Notes: generated by a model from the letters alone, not told the origin. A stretch of 64,000 bases of DNA from Laguncularia racemosa (GCA_037954665.1 JBBMOL010000284.1:248001-312000), one strand, 5' to 3'. Counted from the stretch's first letter, positions 1 to 10,030 are shown. Program-made: numbers and translations.

Positions 1-2
1 CG

Positions 3-2207
3 ATATCTGAAAAGGAATTAACATCCATATTTGTAAATACCTTGGAAAAAACTTATTTTTCACATTTAGTCGGCCAGACGTCCTCCAGTTTTGCAGAAGT
101 AGTGGCTGCAGGTTGCAGGATCGAGAATGCCATCACCACCGGCAGGCTCCACTCAATGGAACCTCCTAGGGTTGCACCAACCCAAAGGCCCTTAGGAGGG
201 AATAGAGTTAAAGAGTCCACAGTCAGTACAGTGCATTCAAGTAAAACAGAAAAACCTGGGGCTCGGGTGACTTTCCAGACCCCGAATACCCCAGCCCAGC
301 AACCAACGACGGGTCATGCACAAGCTGCCAGGCCCCCAAGGCAGTTCACTCCAATCCCCGTACCGCTCAGTCAGGTCTTCGCTCGGTTGAGGGCGGACAA
401 CTTGATAAGTTTCGAACTCCCCAACGACCGATACAAGCCCAAGAACTTTGATTCCAACCTCAAGTGTGATTACCACATGGGTCAAGAAGGACACTCCACA
501 GATAGGTGCTGGAGGCTCCGGCACAAAATCCAAGACTTGATTGACGCAGGGATCGTACAATTGGATTTTGTAAACACTCCAGCGCCCAATGTCAACACCA
601 ACCCGTTGCCTAATCACAGGCCTACCATCAACATGCTCACATCAGAAGAGTCAGCTTCCAAAGAAGCCGTCAAAAAGAATCCGGCTAAGCAACCCGTTTC
701 GGGAGAGACTCCAAAGGTGCACATTAAAAAAAGATGGTTATCCGGGGACCCTACGGTTGGCCCTTTGGGAGAATCACATGGGAAGTTTCAGTACCTGGTG
801 AACTATTCTTACACCCCAACCGAGCAAGGGCCGCCTAGTGGGTGGGGGCCGGAATTCGAGAAGGAAGACAATCTAGCAAAGGAAGAGGGGAAGACTGTCA
901 ACATGATTAATTCCCATCAGAAGCCCAAGGTCATACGATGCTATGAGGGACAGTCGGTGGAGGTACACATCCCAAAGAAAAAATATGTATTCAATGTCCC
1001 TGTACCAGCAGAGAATTACAAGGCTGCACCGTTCGACTATCGGGCCCTCGAACAAGAGCGACCTCCTATAGTGGGAGGTATCACCCGCTCTGGGAGATTA
1101 TACGACCCCATGTATAAGAGCCCGACTGAAGAACCCAATACAGAGAAAACGGAGGAAGAGGGAGAAGGTCTTGCTGCATTTACAAAGATGGTAAAAGCCA
1201 GCGAATACAGGATCATGGAGCAATTGAATAAAGTTCCAGCGCAGATATCTCTCATGGGCCTCCTCACTACATCTGAGCCCCACAGGGAAGCACTCTTCAA
1301 GGTGCTAAAACAGATTCAAGTCCCGGAGGGTATTGCTACAGACAAGATGGGTGACGTGGCAAACTCTATCTTTACCATGGATCAGATATCTTTTTCTCCA
1401 GAAGAGTTAGGAGAAGAGGGAGACCGACATACCAAGCCACTATGCATAGTGGTCCGGTGCAATGATACTATCGTTTCCCGAGTACTTATTGACAACGGAT
1501 CATCCCTCAATGTATGCCCATTGGCAACACTTGGCTTATTGGGGTCCGATCCAAGCAACATAAAACCTAGCTCCACAGTGGTCAGAGCTTTCGACGGATC
1601 AAAGAGAGACATTGTGGGGGAAGTGAACCTACCAGTGGAAATCGGTCCACAAGTATTTCACATCTCTTTCCAAGTCCTCGATATCCCAAGATCTTTCAAC
1701 TTGCTCCTGGGACGGCCTTGGATACATGCTGCTGGTGCCATTCCCTCTAGTCTCCACCAAAAGGTCAAATTCATCACCAATGGGCAGATAATTACAATAC
1801 TGGGCGAGCAGGATCACGCCATATACAAAGAAACTGCCATACCTTACATCGGAGATGAAGGTTCAGAAAGCCTGGGATTGCAAATTTTCAGCGAAGTGAA
1901 TATGGTGACCAGCAAGGAGGGTCATCAGTTCAAAGAGGGGCAGCACGGGACCTTCGGACTGGGATATGTTCCTACGGCCATAGAAGAAGTACAAGCAAGG
2001 GGCAGAATGAAGGGGAAATTGATGGACACCCAGATGTGCATTCCCCCTCTCCAACAAACTTTCAGAAGGGCAAATACCATTCAAGAGCATCAAATAAACA
2101 AAGAAGACAACAAAGGGGAATCAATCTCCCGCATGTCCAACCAACGTCCAGATCTGAACAACTGGTTTTGTTGTCCTACCAATAGTGCTAGGTTAGCTCA
2201 AGAGTAG
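3..2207 (+). CDS. Gag-protease polyprotein of the Ty3/Tat element (partial)
   Basis: The frame is open from the left edge, so the true start lies upstream; no internal ATG should be taken as the start. About residues 155-170 contain a zinc-knuckle-like motif, Cys-Asp-Tyr-His then Gly-His and Cys, followed by a Trp-Arg-Leu-(Arg/Lys)-His-Lys stretch usual in Tat gag proteins. The aspartic protease is near nucleotides 1460-1720. Its active site reads Ile-Asp-Asn-Gly-Ser, a variant frequent in plant Ty3 elements in place of Asp-Ser/Thr-Gly, and a Leu-Leu-Leu-Gly-Arg-Pro-Trp stretch follows. The frame ends at a TAG. RT lies in another frame, so expression of Pol would need recoding, or this is a decayed junction. 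Gag would coat the RNA and protease would cut the polyprotein in cytoplasmic particles. Confidence 0.85.
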   Translation: MSEKELTSIFVNTLEKTYFSHLVGQTSSSFAEVVAAGCRIENAITTGRLHSMEPPRVAPTQRPLGGNRVKESTVSTVHSSKTEKPGARVTFQTPNTPAQQPTTGHAQAARPPRQFTPIPVPLSQVFARLRADNLISFELPNDRYKPKNFDSNLKCDYHMGQEGHSTDRCWRLRHKIQDLIDAGIVQLDFVNTPAPNVNTNPLPNHRPTINMLTSEESASKEAVKKNPAKQPVSGETPKVHIKKRWLSGDPTVGPLGESHGKFQYLVNYSYTPTEQGPPSGWGPEFEKEDNLAKEEGKTVNMINSHQKPKVIRCYEGQSVEVHIPKKKYVFNVPVPAENYKAAPFDYRALEQERPPIVGGITRSGRLYDPMYKSPTEEPNTEKTEEEGEGLAAFTKMVKASEYRIMEQLNKVPAQISLMGLLTTSEPHREALFKVLKQIQVPEGIATDKMGDVANSIFTMDQISFSPEELGEEGDRHTKPLCIVVRCNDTIVSRVLIDNGSSLNVCPLATLGLLGSDPSNIKPSSTVVRAFDGSKRDIVGEVNLPVEIGPQVFHISFQVLDIPRSFNLLLGRPWIHAAGAIPSSLHQKVKFITNGQIITILGEQDHAIYKETAIPYIGDEGSESLGLQIFSEVNMVTSKEGHQFKEGQHGTFGLGYVPTAIEEVQARGRMKGKLMDTQMCIPPLQQTFRRANTIQEHQINKEDNKGESISRMSNQRPDLNNWFCCPTNSARLAQE

Positions 2208-2229
2208 AAAAATCATTAAACAAGTTTTA

Positions 2230-3540
2230 TTGAGACTCTTTATTCAATTTAATCACAGTTTGTTTGCTTTCTCTTATATACGTGCCTTTATTTTCATGTC
2301 ACTCAGATCTCTTACCATCGAACATCAGGGATATTTCGCGCAGGTAGAATGTAAAAACGCTAATATCGTTTCCAATGCTACTGGGTCAGTTGTTGAAGAC
2401 GATATCTTAAACCATGAAATAATACAAGAAAATTGGCTAAGACATGAACAAAGCGGAATTTCGATCGATGAGCCTGTGGAGACAGTAAATCTAGGAAGCG
2501 TGAAAAACCCTAAGAGCCTCAAAATTGGGACCAATTTGAGTGCCGAGCAAAAACGAAAGATAACCGAGCTATTAATCGAATATGCAGATGTGTTTGCCTG
2601 GTCATATGGTGACATGCCAGGGCTAGACCAGTCAATAGTAGTTCACAGGCTTCCCACAAGAGAAGATGTTAAACCTAAAAAACAAAAATTAAGAAGATTT
2701 AGGCCTGACATCTTGCTGAAAATCAAAGAAGAAGTCAAGAAACTACTAGAAGTAGGGTTCATCGAAGTGTCCGACTACCCAGAATGGGTGGCAAATATAG
2801 TCCCCGTCATGAAGAAGAACGGAAAAGTGCGCGTATGCGTGGACTTTCGGGACTTAAACCAAGCCACGCCAAAGGATAACTTCCCACTACCTCATATTGA
2901 TGTTCTAGTGGATAACACCGCAGGAAACCATCTCTTCTCATTCATGGACGGTTTCTCAGGATACAATCAAATAAAAATGGCCGAGGAAGACAAAACCAAA
3001 ACAACCTTCATCACGACGTGGGGAACTTTCTGTTACAAAGTCATGCCCTTCGGTTTGAAAAACACCGGGGCAACATATCAGAGAGCCATGGTCGCCATAC
3101 TTCACGACATGATGCATCGTGAGGTTGAGGTATATGTCGACGACATGATAGCTAAATCCAAAGAAAGAGAAAGCCATGTAGATACTCTGAGGAAGTTGTT
3201 TAATCGACTGAGGAAATTCCAGCTTAAACTAAACCCAGAAAAATGTACTTTCGGGGTCACAACGGGGAAATTGTTAGGGTTCGTCATCAGCCAGGAAGGC
3301 ATTAAGATTGACCCTGACAAGGTAAAGTCCATATTAGAGTTGCCTTCCCCACGCTCCGTTAAAGAAGTAAGAAGCTTGCTGGGGAGGTTAAATTATATAG
3401 CTCGGTTTATCTCACAACTCACTGATAAGTGTCGGCCGCTATTCCGTCTATTAAAGAAGAACGCTGAAATAGAATGGGACAACGAATGTGAAGAAGCGTT
3501 CAGGACAATCAAAGACTATCTTATAAAACCCCGGTCTTGA
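2230..3540 (+). CDS. Reverse transcriptase region of the Ty3/Tat element
   Basis: This open stretch encodes the RT palm and fingers: a Val-Cys-Val-Asp-Phe-Arg-Asp-Leu-Asn block near 2845, Met-Asp-Gly-Phe-Ser-Gly-Tyr-Asn-Gln near 2945, Met-Pro-Phe-Gly-Leu-Lys-Asn near 3045 and the catalytic Tyr-Val-Asp-Asp at about 3130. It copies the element RNA into cDNA. There is no convincing ATG at the start; the track begins at a TTG and the region is normally part of a longer Pol. It ends abruptly at TGA 3538-3540 because one base appears to be missing from the C run at 3529-3532, just where RT passes into the first RNase H. The next frame continues the same protein. Confidence 0.85.
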   Translation: MRLFIQFNHSLFAFSYIRAFIFMSLRSLTIEHQGYFAQVECKNANIVSNATGSVVEDDILNHEIIQENWLRHEQSGISIDEPVETVNLGSVKNPKSLKIGTNLSAEQKRKITELLIEYADVFAWSYGDMPGLDQSIVVHRLPTREDVKPKKQKLRRFRPDILLKIKEEVKKLLEVGFIEVSDYPEWVANIVPVMKKNGKVRVCVDFRDLNQATPKDNFPLPHIDVLVDNTAGNHLFSFMDGFSGYNQIKMAEEDKTKTTFITTWGTFCYKVMPFGLKNTGATYQRAMVAILHDMMHREVEVYVDDMIAKSKERESHVDTLRKLFNRLRKFQLKLNPEKCTFGVTTGKLLGFVISQEGIKIDPDKVKSILELPSPRSVKEVRSLLGRLNYIARFISQLTDKCRPLFRLLKKNAEIEWDNECEEAFRTIKDYLIKPRS

Positions 3541-5765
3541 TAGTCCCGAAACAAGGAAAACCTTTATTCTTATACCTCACCATACTCCCCGAATCCATGG
3601 GATGTGTGCTGAGGCAGAAAGATGAGAAGGGAAGAGAACGTCCCATATATTATCTGAGCAAGAAGTTCACTGATGGGGAACAGAGGTACTCAGAGGTAGA
3701 GAAGACGTGTTGTGCGTTAATTTGGGTCATGCATCGGCTAAGGCAATATACCCTTTACTACCATATTGAGTTGTTGACAAGACATGATCCTTTGAAATAC
3801 CTGGCAGAGAAGCCAGCGCTGATGGGGAGAATCTCCAAATGGCAGATGCTTCTATCCGAGTTCGACATCACATATGTGCATCAGAACTCGATAAAGGGGC
3901 AAGCCTTGGCCGATCAGTTGGCCGAACACCCTGTCGAGACGGGTACCCAAGAAATACGAGTCAAATTCCCGGACGAAAACATATCAACAGTAGAAGACAT
4001 ACCAGTAGAAGACTCTGGGAGAGAGCAGAATGCTGGGTGGAAGTTGTTTTTCGACGGAGCTGCCAACGTATTCGGTTGTGGAGTTGGGGCGGTATTGATA
4101 TCCCCAGACGGCACTCAATTCCCTGCAGCGACAAGACTTACATTTCCCTATACCAATAATATCGCAGAATATGAAGCGTGTATTCTTGGCCTCAAGATGG
4201 CCTGCCAAATGGGAATCCGCGAATTAGAGGTGTACGGGGACTCGTCGCTCATCATACTACAAACAAGAGGGGAATACAAAACCAAAGACCCCAAACTGGT
4301 ACCATACCATCAACACCTAACAGCGCTAATCGAAGAGTTTAAGGCAATCACCTTCACGTATATCCCAAGAACTCAGAATCAGTTCGCAGATGCCTTGGCC
4401 ACATTAGCGTCCATGGTGCAAATAACAGGGGGAGCCGAAGTTCACCCGATGAAAATAGACATCGGAAGTCGGCCCGCTTATTGTTTGACGGTTGAAAAGA
4501 TACAAGATGATAAGCCCTGGTATCACGACATCAAGACCTTTCTCCAAGAAGGTAAATACCCTGAAATGGCTAGTAAGAATGACCAAAGAACGCTCAGAAG
4601 GTTGGCAAGCCATTTCTTATTAAGTGGGTCTATACTCTACAAGAGATCACATGATACCACCATGTTGAGATGTGTGGACAAAGATGAAGCATGCGAACTC
4701 ATGAAGGAAATACATGAAGGGGTATGTGGACCTCATATGAACGGCTACATGTTGGCCCGAAAAATCATGAGGTTAGGGTATTACTGGTTAACCATGGAGT
4801 CGGATTGCATAAAGTATGTTAAGCATTGCCATCTGTGCCAAGTATACGCAAACCGGATAAATGCTCCACCCAACGAGCTACATTTGTTATCGGCACCGTG
4901 GCCTTTCTCCATGTGGGGAATCGACATAATCGGCCCCATCACTCCAACGGCATCCAATGGCCACAGATTTATACTGGTAGCGATTGATTACTTCACCAAA
5001 TGGGTAGAAGCGTCATCATATACCAATGTCACCAAAGGGGTAATAGTCCGCTTCTTAAAGAGGGACATAATAGCTCGATATGGAGTTCCTGAGTCAATCA
5101 TCACCGATAATGGTACCAATCTCAACAATAAATCGATGACAGGTTTATGTCAACAATTCCACATAAACCACAAAAATTCAACTCCCTGCAGACCTCAAAT
5201 GAACGGGGCAGTAGAAGCAGCTAACAAAAATATCAAGAAGATCATCGAAAAGATGACAACAACTTACAAGGATTGGCACGAAATGTTACCATTTGCTCTC
5301 ATGGCTTATAGGACTTCAATAAGAACATCTACAGGAGCTACCCCTTACTCATTGGTATATGGTACAGAAGCAGTTCTACCAGTGGAAGTCGAAATACCAT
5401 CATTCAGAATATTGTCAGAAACTCAATTAACGGAATCGGATTGGGTAAAGAAAAGGCTTGATCAGCTGAACTTGATTGATGAAAGAAGACTCACCGCACT
5501 ATGTCATGGTCAGTGTTACCAGCAGAGGATAGCCCGAGCATTCAACAAAAAGATGAGACCTCGGTACTTCAAAGAGGGTGACCTAGTACTAAGAAAAGTT
5601 CTCCCGAATGTCCAAGACTCTAGAGGGAAATTCACTCCTAATTATGAAGGCCCTTATGTGGTAAAAAAGGTTTTGTCAGGTGGGGCCGTAATATTAACTC
5701 AGATGGATGGTCCAGAATTGAGAGACCCCGTCAACACCGATGCTGTAAAGATGTACTATCCTTAG
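3537..5765 (+). CDS. RNase H - second RNase H - integrase region of the Ty3/Tat element
   Basis: This continues Pol after a frameshift. The first RNase H (about 3540-3950) includes the Ser-Lys-Lys-Phe and Glu-Lys-Thr stretch typical of Ty3. A second, plant/archaeal-like RNase H covers about 4030-4420 (Phe-Phe-Asp-Gly-Ala, Ala-Glu-Tyr-Glu-Ala, Gly-Asp-Ser, then Ala-Asp-Ala-Leu-Ala), with its Asp, Glu, Asp and Asp acids visible. Integrase follows: a His/Cys zinc part ending Cys-His-Leu-Cys near 4830, then the catalytic core Asp-Ile-Ile-Gly-Pro, Thr-Asp-Asn-Gly and the late Glu (near 5215). Integrase joins cDNA to the chromosome. No chromodomain is seen, which fits Tat. The frame ends in TAG at 5763-5765. 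Confidence 0.88.
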   Translation: MIVPKQGKPLFLYLTILPESMGCVLRQKDEKGRERPIYYLSKKFTDGEQRYSEVEKTCCALIWVMHRLRQYTLYYHIELLTRHDPLKYLAEKPALMGRISKWQMLLSEFDITYVHQNSIKGQALADQLAEHPVETGTQEIRVKFPDENISTVEDIPVEDSGREQNAGWKLFFDGAANVFGCGVGAVLISPDGTQFPAATRLTFPYTNNIAEYEACILGLKMACQMGIRELEVYGDSSLIILQTRGEYKTKDPKLVPYHQHLTALIEEFKAITFTYIPRTQNQFADALATLASMVQITGGAEVHPMKIDIGSRPAYCLTVEKIQDDKPWYHDIKTFLQEGKYPEMASKNDQRTLRRLASHFLLSGSILYKRSHDTTMLRCVDKDEACELMKEIHEGVCGPHMNGYMLARKIMRLGYYWLTMESDCIKYVKHCHLCQVYANRINAPPNELHLLSAPWPFSMWGIDIIGPITPTASNGHRFILVAIDYFTKWVEASSYTNVTKGVIVRFLKRDIIARYGVPESIITDNGTNLNNKSMTGLCQQFHINHKNSTPCRPQMNGAVEAANKNIKKIIEKMTTTYKDWHEMLPFALMAYRTSIRTSTGATPYSLVYGTEAVLPVEVEIPSFRILSETQLTESDWVKKRLDQLNLIDERRLTALCHGQCYQQRIARAFNKKMRPRYFKEGDLVLRKVLPNVQDSRGKFTPNYEGPYVVKKVLSGGAVILTQMDGPELRDPVNTDAVKMYYP

Positions 5766-6349
5766 GCAAGGGAATTGAAATTTTGCCAATGTTTATGAAG
5801 GCCAATGTTCGATACAAATTTCATTGAGTTGAGTTTTTACTTTTCTACAAGCAAAGCTAATATCCCTGAGTGGTCAACAATCCTAATCAATTCTCGTCAC
5901 AATAAATACACCTAAACACATTACCCACCATTTCGTCAATAAAAGATAAACAATAAAATGATACTGAATCTCGATAAAATTTGTGATATAATTTTATTTA
6001 TTCTTAAGCATTAGAACTTAGTGCATTAGTAGGATAACATTACCGACGAATGAGTCAAAAGCATCAAGAAGTGAAGCACATCAAGGTTTTTAACCCCGTA
6101 TCAAGATGAGAAGAAGAGAAGCAGAAGCGAACCGACACGAAGGGTCGGTTGTTTGGTTGCTATCCACGGTAAACTGGCAAGCGTCTTAAAATGATTAACC
6201 ATCGTCACATTATGAAAGGCATTACATCATTTAGCTCGATAGGAAGCATATTAGAAAGCATGAGATGAGTCCGCCCATAATAGGGCACTCGTCTAGTCAT
6301 TCATTTTTAATAAGGTAGTTAGCATGACATGGGCACTTCCCTAAACATC
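5766..6349 (+). other. Non-coding spacer between pol and the tandem array
   Basis: I see no long frame or RNA gene here. It belongs to the 3' untranslated part of the Tat element, where related elements carry variable non-coding DNA. From about 6340 it grades into the repeat array through degenerate units. Confidence 0.6.
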
Positions 6350-7440
6350 ATCTCCTAAGGTTAGCTCATGGGGGGCACCTTTTTGGAAATAAAAATTTCC
6401 ATCCTAGGTTAGGCAGCCCATAGGGGGCCCTTTCCTAAAACGTTCCATCCTAGGTTAGGCAGCCCATAGGGGGCCCTTTCCTAAAAATTTCCATTTTAGG
6501 TTAGGCAGCCCATAGGGGGCCCTTTCCTAAAACAATTTCAATTCTATGTTAGGCAGCCCATAGGGGGCCCTTTCCTAAAAACTTTGTCCTCATGGTCAGC
6601 CCATAGGGGGCACCTTTTGAGGCAATTCTTCAATCCAGGTTAGGCAGCCCATAGGGGGCCCTTTCCTAAAACAATTTCAATTCTAGGTTAGGCAGCCCAT
6701 AGGGGGCCCTTTCCTAAAAACTTTGTCCTCATGGTCAGCCCATAGGGGGCACCTTTTGAGGCAATTCTTCAATCCAGGTTAGGCATCCCATAGGGGGCCC
6801 TTTCCTAAAACAATTTCAATTCTAGGTTAGGCAGCCCATAGGGGGTCCTTTCCTAAAAACTTTGTCCTCATGGTTAGCCCATAGGGGGCACCTTTTGAGG
6901 CAATTCTTCAATCCAGGTTAGGCAGCCCATAGGGGGCCCTTTCCTAAAACCTTGTCCTCATGGTCAGCCCATAAGGGGCACTTTTTGAGGCAAATTTCAA
7001 TTCTAGGTTAGGCAGCCCATAGGGGGCCCTTTCCTAAAAACCTTGTCCTCATGGTCAGCCCATAAGGGGCACTTTTTGAGGCAAATTTCAATTCTAGGTT
7101 AGGCAGCCCATAGGGGGCCTTTTCCTAAAAACCCTGTTCTCATGGTCAGCCCATAGGGGGCACTTTTTGAGACAAGTCTAATTCAAGGTTAGGCAGCCCA
7201 TAGGGGGCCCTTTCCTAAAAACCTTGTCCTCATGGTCAGCCCATAGGGGGCACTTTTTGAGGCAAATTTCCATTCTAGGTTAGGCAGCCCATAGGGGGCC
7301 CTTTCCTAAAACTTTCTACCTCAAGGTTAGCCCATAGGGGGCACTTTTCGAGGCATTTTATCAAAGGTTAGTCAGCCCATGAGGGGCACTTTCCTAAATC
7401 CTCCCGATTAGTCAGCTCTCGGGGCACTTTTCGGTCATAT
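6350..7440 (+). repeat. ~45-bp tandem repeat array (about 24 units) in the 3' part of the Tat element
   Basis: Units begin AGGTTAGGCAGCCCATAG or ATGGTCAGCCCATAG and recur at 45, 46 or 48 bp. Starts read directly are 6406, 6452, 6498, 6546, 6592, 6637, 6685, 6731 and 6776. In the middle, units are grouped in threes with an exact 139-bp step (6637 to 6776); later they alternate in pairs of about 91 bp. The edges are degenerate, as expected when an array grows by unequal exchange from its centre. Many units hold short foldback arms, TTAGG and CCTAA, around GGGCCC. There is no coding potential and no unique spacer between units. Confidence 0.95.
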
Positions 7441-7705
7441 TTCTTTCCAAGGTTGCAAGTTTGATAAGACGCTTCCTATCATCATTTCTCATACATTTCT
7501 ACTCAAAGCTTGAGATATGTCCTGTCGCCAATTAGTTAGCTCATAAAGCACTTTTTGGAGAAGGAACATTACCTTGAATCATTTGGAACATATTCAAATC
7601 GTAGGATTATCAGCTCTTGGGCATTTTCCTACCAAAACCTAATTTAGGAGGCCAAAAATGGCGTCTTTTGTTTGTCTTTGTAGTTAAGTTTTTCAAACTT
7701 TACTA
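7441..7705 (+). other. Non-coding tail between array and polypurine tract
   Basis: This is AT-rich with a few very degenerate traces of the array unit (CAGCTCT...GGGCA near 7411 and 7610). It carries no gene and is part of the element's 3' untranslated region. Confidence 0.5.
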
Positions 7706-7719
7706 CAAAGAGGGGCAGC
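7706..7719 (+). promoter_or_regulatory. Polypurine tract of the Tat element
   Basis: The purine-rich run CAAAGAGGGGCAGC lies directly before TGTAAACACCCC, the start of the LTR. It would be the RNase H-resistant primer for plus-strand DNA synthesis. Confidence 0.8.
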
Positions 7720-7984
7720 TGTAAACACCCCATTTTTGCCCTAGGAATCAATAATTTTCAATAATAATCAATTTTCAATTTTTCCTAATTTTTCCTTAAT
7801 TTAGCATAAATAATAAAAATATTCAAAAAAATGAAAATAAATAGGAAAACACTTCAATTTTGAAAAATGATTTTAGAAATAGCAATAATGAATAATAAAT
7901 AATTTTTACAAATTTTTGAAATTTCATAAAAATACAAAAAAATAAAAAAATTGCATCGCATATATACAATTTGCGATGTAAATA

Positions 7985-8090
7985 AAATCGGGAAATTGGG
8001 CCAGCTCAGCTGGCTCGTGTGCGCGCATGGGAACCGTGTGAAGGCTGAAGGTCGCGAGTTCGAATCCCCCCGCAGGCGCTCGGCAAAAAT
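7985..8090 (+). other. tRNA-like (SINE-like) segment with box A and box B inside the LTR
   Basis: The stretch reads like a degraded tRNA gene: CAGCTCAGCTGGCTCG resembles a pol III box A and GAGTTCGAATCC matches box B, with spacing close to that of tRNA genes. The T-arm pairing is imperfect (GCGAG against CCCCC) and no full cloverleaf forms, so it is not a working tRNA. It is GC-rich against an AT-rich surround. The most likely origin is a SINE or tRNA fragment captured in the LTR; chance similarity is less likely because both boxes are present in order. Confidence 0.55.
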
Positions 8091-8410
8091 TTTTCGTTCT
8101 TTTCCCTGGAGCTGCCACGTAGCAGCATGTGATTGGCCGAGGGAAGTCACGCGCGTCGCGCGTGATCGTCCTCTTCGCAAGCCCAGCCGGAGAAAAAAAT
8201 ACGACAGAAGTCCGACGAAGGCGAAATCGGCCGTTTTCTTTTTAATCTTCTAGATTAAAGTCGAGATAAGGCCAAATCCATCAGATAAACCAAAGGAACA
8301 CAAGAGATTAACATCAAATCGCCAGGATAAAATCGAATCTAAGAAACGGAAAAATATGGGTTTATCTAAATCGGCCGATTCGAGCTTATCCAAGAGGAGT
8401 TCGAGGTGCC

Positions 8411-8418
8411 TATAAATA
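8411..8418 (+). promoter_or_regulatory. LTR TATA box
   Basis: TATAAATA lies in a GC-rich context about 690 bp into the LTR, followed by an A/G-rich stretch that would be the R/5' leader. By position it is the likely pol II promoter of the element. The start site is not visible from sequence alone. Confidence 0.65.
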
Positions 8419-8756
8419 GAGGAGAACAGGAGGAAGCCAGAGCACGAAGAAACACGAAGAAAAAGTGAGAGAAAGAGAGAGAAAGGAGTGAATCGGAGTA
8501 CGCCGGAGGAACTTGAAGCCGAGACTATCGATCGGAGTTGGAGCAACCGCTAGGAGGCGATCTGGGAGTAAACCGCCACCACCATCGGATTCAGCACCCC
8601 CAAGAAGCTAGGATTCGACACTTCACCCGCCGTAAACGACCGCCGGAACGCCGTGAACGAGCCAACCCCGCCGCCGTGACCGATCCGACCCGATTTGACC
8701 CGACAGATTCGACCCGACCCGACCCGCGTAGCGACCCGGATCCAGGTAAATCGGAT

Positions 8757-9240
8757 TTTTTCGGATTTTTTTTATTTAATTAATTTATTTGGTTTATTTA
8801 TTTATTCCGAATTTATTTATTTATTATTATTATTTTGTTAGCCATTTATTTATTTTTGTTTTATTTTCAATAAATAGGAAAAATGTAGAAATTAGATTTT
8901 TCTAGAATTAAGAAAAATGTAAAAAAATAAAAAAGTAAAAAAAAATAAAATAAATAAATAAAATGTAAAAAAAATAATAAAAGAATAAAAAATAAAAAAT
9001 AGAATAAAATAATAAAAAGATTAGGAAAAATAATAATAAAACTTTAGATTTCAAAATAGGATAGATAATAACTTAGGATAAAAATGTTCTAGCATAAAAA
9101 TTACAAAAATTTATAAAAATCACAAAAACTTATAAAAAATCACAAAAATCATAAAAATCATAAAAAAATAAAAATAAATAATAAAAAATAAAAAATTATG
9201 AAAATAGAAGAAAAATTAAGTTTTAACACTTAGAAAAATC
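8757..9240 (+). repeat. A/T low-complexity tract in the LTR
   Basis: It is made of runs of TTTAT followed by AAATAAAA and AAAAATCACAAAA-like motifs. It is about 480 bp long and has no coding content. Confidence 0.8.
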
Positions 9241-10030
9241 CTTTTCTTCAAATAAACTCAAAATTGATGTTTTCCTTCAAAATCATTTTCAAAAAAAAAT
9301 CAAAGTTTAGGCTCAGAAGTTTTTAGAAAAATCCCAAAAATGTTAAGAACATAAATCAAAAGAGTTTGCAAAATTAAAATTCACCAACAAATCTAAAGGT
9401 TTTTCAGAAAAGCGAACTACGGCTTGTTTGATCCTGAATAGCAGGTACGTAGGCACCCATTCGGGTCAACCCCTAAAATAAAGAAAAATCATTTTCTCAA
9501 AATAATTCTCAAACATAATAAAAAGTAACAGAAACACAAATGAAACACATTTCTAAAGATAAACAATTTTGGGAGATTAGGTGGTAACCGTAAAGGTTTT
9601 AATAGGTTAGCCTCCGGACTTAGAAGCTCTGGTTTTCCCTTTTTCTCTTCTCACAAAAACGAGAAGAGAAAATAACGACGACTAGTAGTCCAAATTAAGA
9701 CTAATCCGCTCCTTTAGTCTTAATTCAATTTTCCCAACAAACAGTTGGGTGGCGACTCCAAAAATTAAACGAAATTCCTAACTCAAGTCGAGGATCTAGA
9801 TTAGATGAGCATAGGGTCTAGTTTAGATCGGATTAGGAATGGGAATTCAAAAATTAGACTCGACACTCACCTATCGGAAGTCAGATCAAATCGAGATCGT
9901 TGGGTATACTGATTTCGATTTTGCTAGATGCCAAGATAGTATGAAGTCTACATCATGCTACATCTATCTGTTGGCTGGGGGAGCCATCTCTTAGAAGAGC
10001 ATAAAACAATCCCTTGTTGCTTCTTCTACT

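Larger units (their letters stand above)
1..9865 (+). mobile_element. Ty3/gypsy (Tat-lineage) LTR retrotransposon, 5' part outside window
   Basis: The order gag, protease, RT, RNase H, a second RNase H, then integrase is that of plant Ty3 elements. A second RNase H just before integrase is the known mark of the Tat (Ogre/Retand) lineage. A long non-coding stretch with a tandem array, a polypurine tract and a 3' LTR follow. The 5' LTR, primer site and gag start lie before base 1. Coding is broken at two places (a stop at 2205-2207 and a frameshift near 3529-3532), so this copy cannot make full Pol from one frame. The 3' edge was set at 9865 because the next bases read as copia protein (Leu-Thr-Tyr-Arg and onward). 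Lineage is inferred from domain order, not from a tree. Confidence 0.9.
7720..9865 (+). repeat. 3' LTR of the Tat element (~2146 bp)
   Basis: It begins TGTAAACACCCC right after the polypurine tract. It ends at TCGACA, because copia-coding sequence resumes immediately downstream. Inside are a TATA box at 8411-8418, a tRNA-like segment at about 7985-8090 and a long A/T low-complexity tract at 8757-9240. No 5' LTR is in the window, so the end cannot be confirmed by comparison. If the edge is right, the 5-bp target duplication should begin CTCAC at 9866. Confidence 0.8.

Noticed and set aside
6350..7440. Regular repeats reminiscent of a CRISPR array
   Set aside because: Units touch each other without unique spacers, vary in sequence, and lie inside a plant retrotransposon.
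7985..8090. Functional tRNA gene
   Set aside because: The T-arm and acceptor stems do not pair properly, and the anticodon arm cannot be drawn.
8538..8783. 81-codon Arg/Pro-rich open frame in the Tat LTR
   Set aside because: It lies in GC-rich LTR leader sequence, has no family match and overlaps an opposite-strand frame of the same length class; composition explains it.
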